A DNA stretch of 64,000 nt, from positions 38,268-102,267 of the forward strand of contig LGRX02035367.1 of assembly GCA_001247695.2 (NCBI GenBank), in the 5' to 3' direction. This document shows, piece after piece, positions 64,000 to 64,000 of this stretch; position 1 is the first letter of the stretch, and every line of letters begins with the position of its first letter. This DNA comes from Cymbomonas tetramitiformis. Its lineage: Eukaryota > Chlorophyta > Pyramimonadophyceae > Pyramimonadales > Pyramimonadaceae. The position numbers and the translations under genes were made by a program. Below the pieces are notes generated by a model that made no database searches, was not told the origin of the DNA, and was given only the letters and a program-made list of their open reading frames with translations.

Positions 64000-64000
64000 C

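Noticed and set aside
1..64000. Bacterial or plasmid origin, with operons and Shine-Dalgarno sites
   Set aside because: Spliced genes, eukaryotic retroelements and low coding density exclude it. Ribosome binding sites and riboswitches were therefore not annotated.

Overview
This is eukaryotic nuclear DNA, not a bacterial or plasmid segment. There are split host genes with GT-AG introns whose phases match, plus a dense layering of eukaryotic transposable elements: Ty1/copia, Ty3/gypsy-like, DIRS/PAT tyrosine-recombinase, RNase H-bearing non-LTR, CACTA/Tnp2, a TTAA-target DNA element, and a long-TIR element with 8-bp target duplications. A 20-N assembly gap sits at 6867-6886. The lineage cannot be fixed from the sequence. 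Tnp2-type CACTA elements together with DIRS elements, a chitobiase and an AP-5 sigma-like gene would fit an alga, another protist or an invertebrate.

Layout. 0-4 kb: 3' end of a plus-strand HtrA/Deg-type PDZ gene (three exons). 4.6-5.9 kb: decayed gag-like ORF. 6-9 kb: a CACTA element with sub-terminal repeats, flip-flop palindromes and a two-exon Tnp2 N-terminus. 10-14.7 kb: a gypsy protease relic and several tandem repeats. 14.8-16.2 kb: two minus-strand genes of unknown function beside ~163-bp sub-terminal repeats. 18.9-20.8 kb: a tRNA-headed hairpin repeat, five 54-bp inverted-end repeats and an AT-rich DNA methyltransferase truncated by a transposon. 20.8-26.3 kb: a 5.4-kb CACTA-like element with both inverted ends and a 687-bp palindrome. 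28.4-31.0 kb: a second, truncated copy. 31-33.8 kb: 5'-truncated non-LTR element with RNase H. 37.4-38.6 kb: intronless di-N-acetylchitobiase (GH18). 39.0-43.7 kb: DIRS/PAT element on the minus strand, split by a 1,088-bp TTAA-flanked element. 46.5-47.6 kb: BAH-domain gene with an in-frame TAG. 47.9-49.4 kb: 38-bp GC-rich minisatellite. 55.0-56.1 kb: exons of an AP-5 complex sigma-like gene (minus). 56.9-57.2 kb: 30-bp minisatellite. 57.8-64.0 kb: copia pol (minus, running off the window), with a 2,702-bp long-TIR element inserted in its RNase H, and that element itself split by a 970-bp insert.

How it fits together. Most coding capacity is mobile-element protein. Host genes are islands between nests. 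The cleanest observations are the nested insertions, where removing the insert plus one target duplication gives back an uninterrupted reading frame. The most unusual signals are (i) an 18-bp hairpin motif, GGT-N-CT / AG-N'-ACC, whose variable pair changes in a compensated way between element subfamilies, (ii) the five 54-bp repeats ahead of the methyltransferase, and (iii) palindromic units whose 21-nt loop is inverted between copies.
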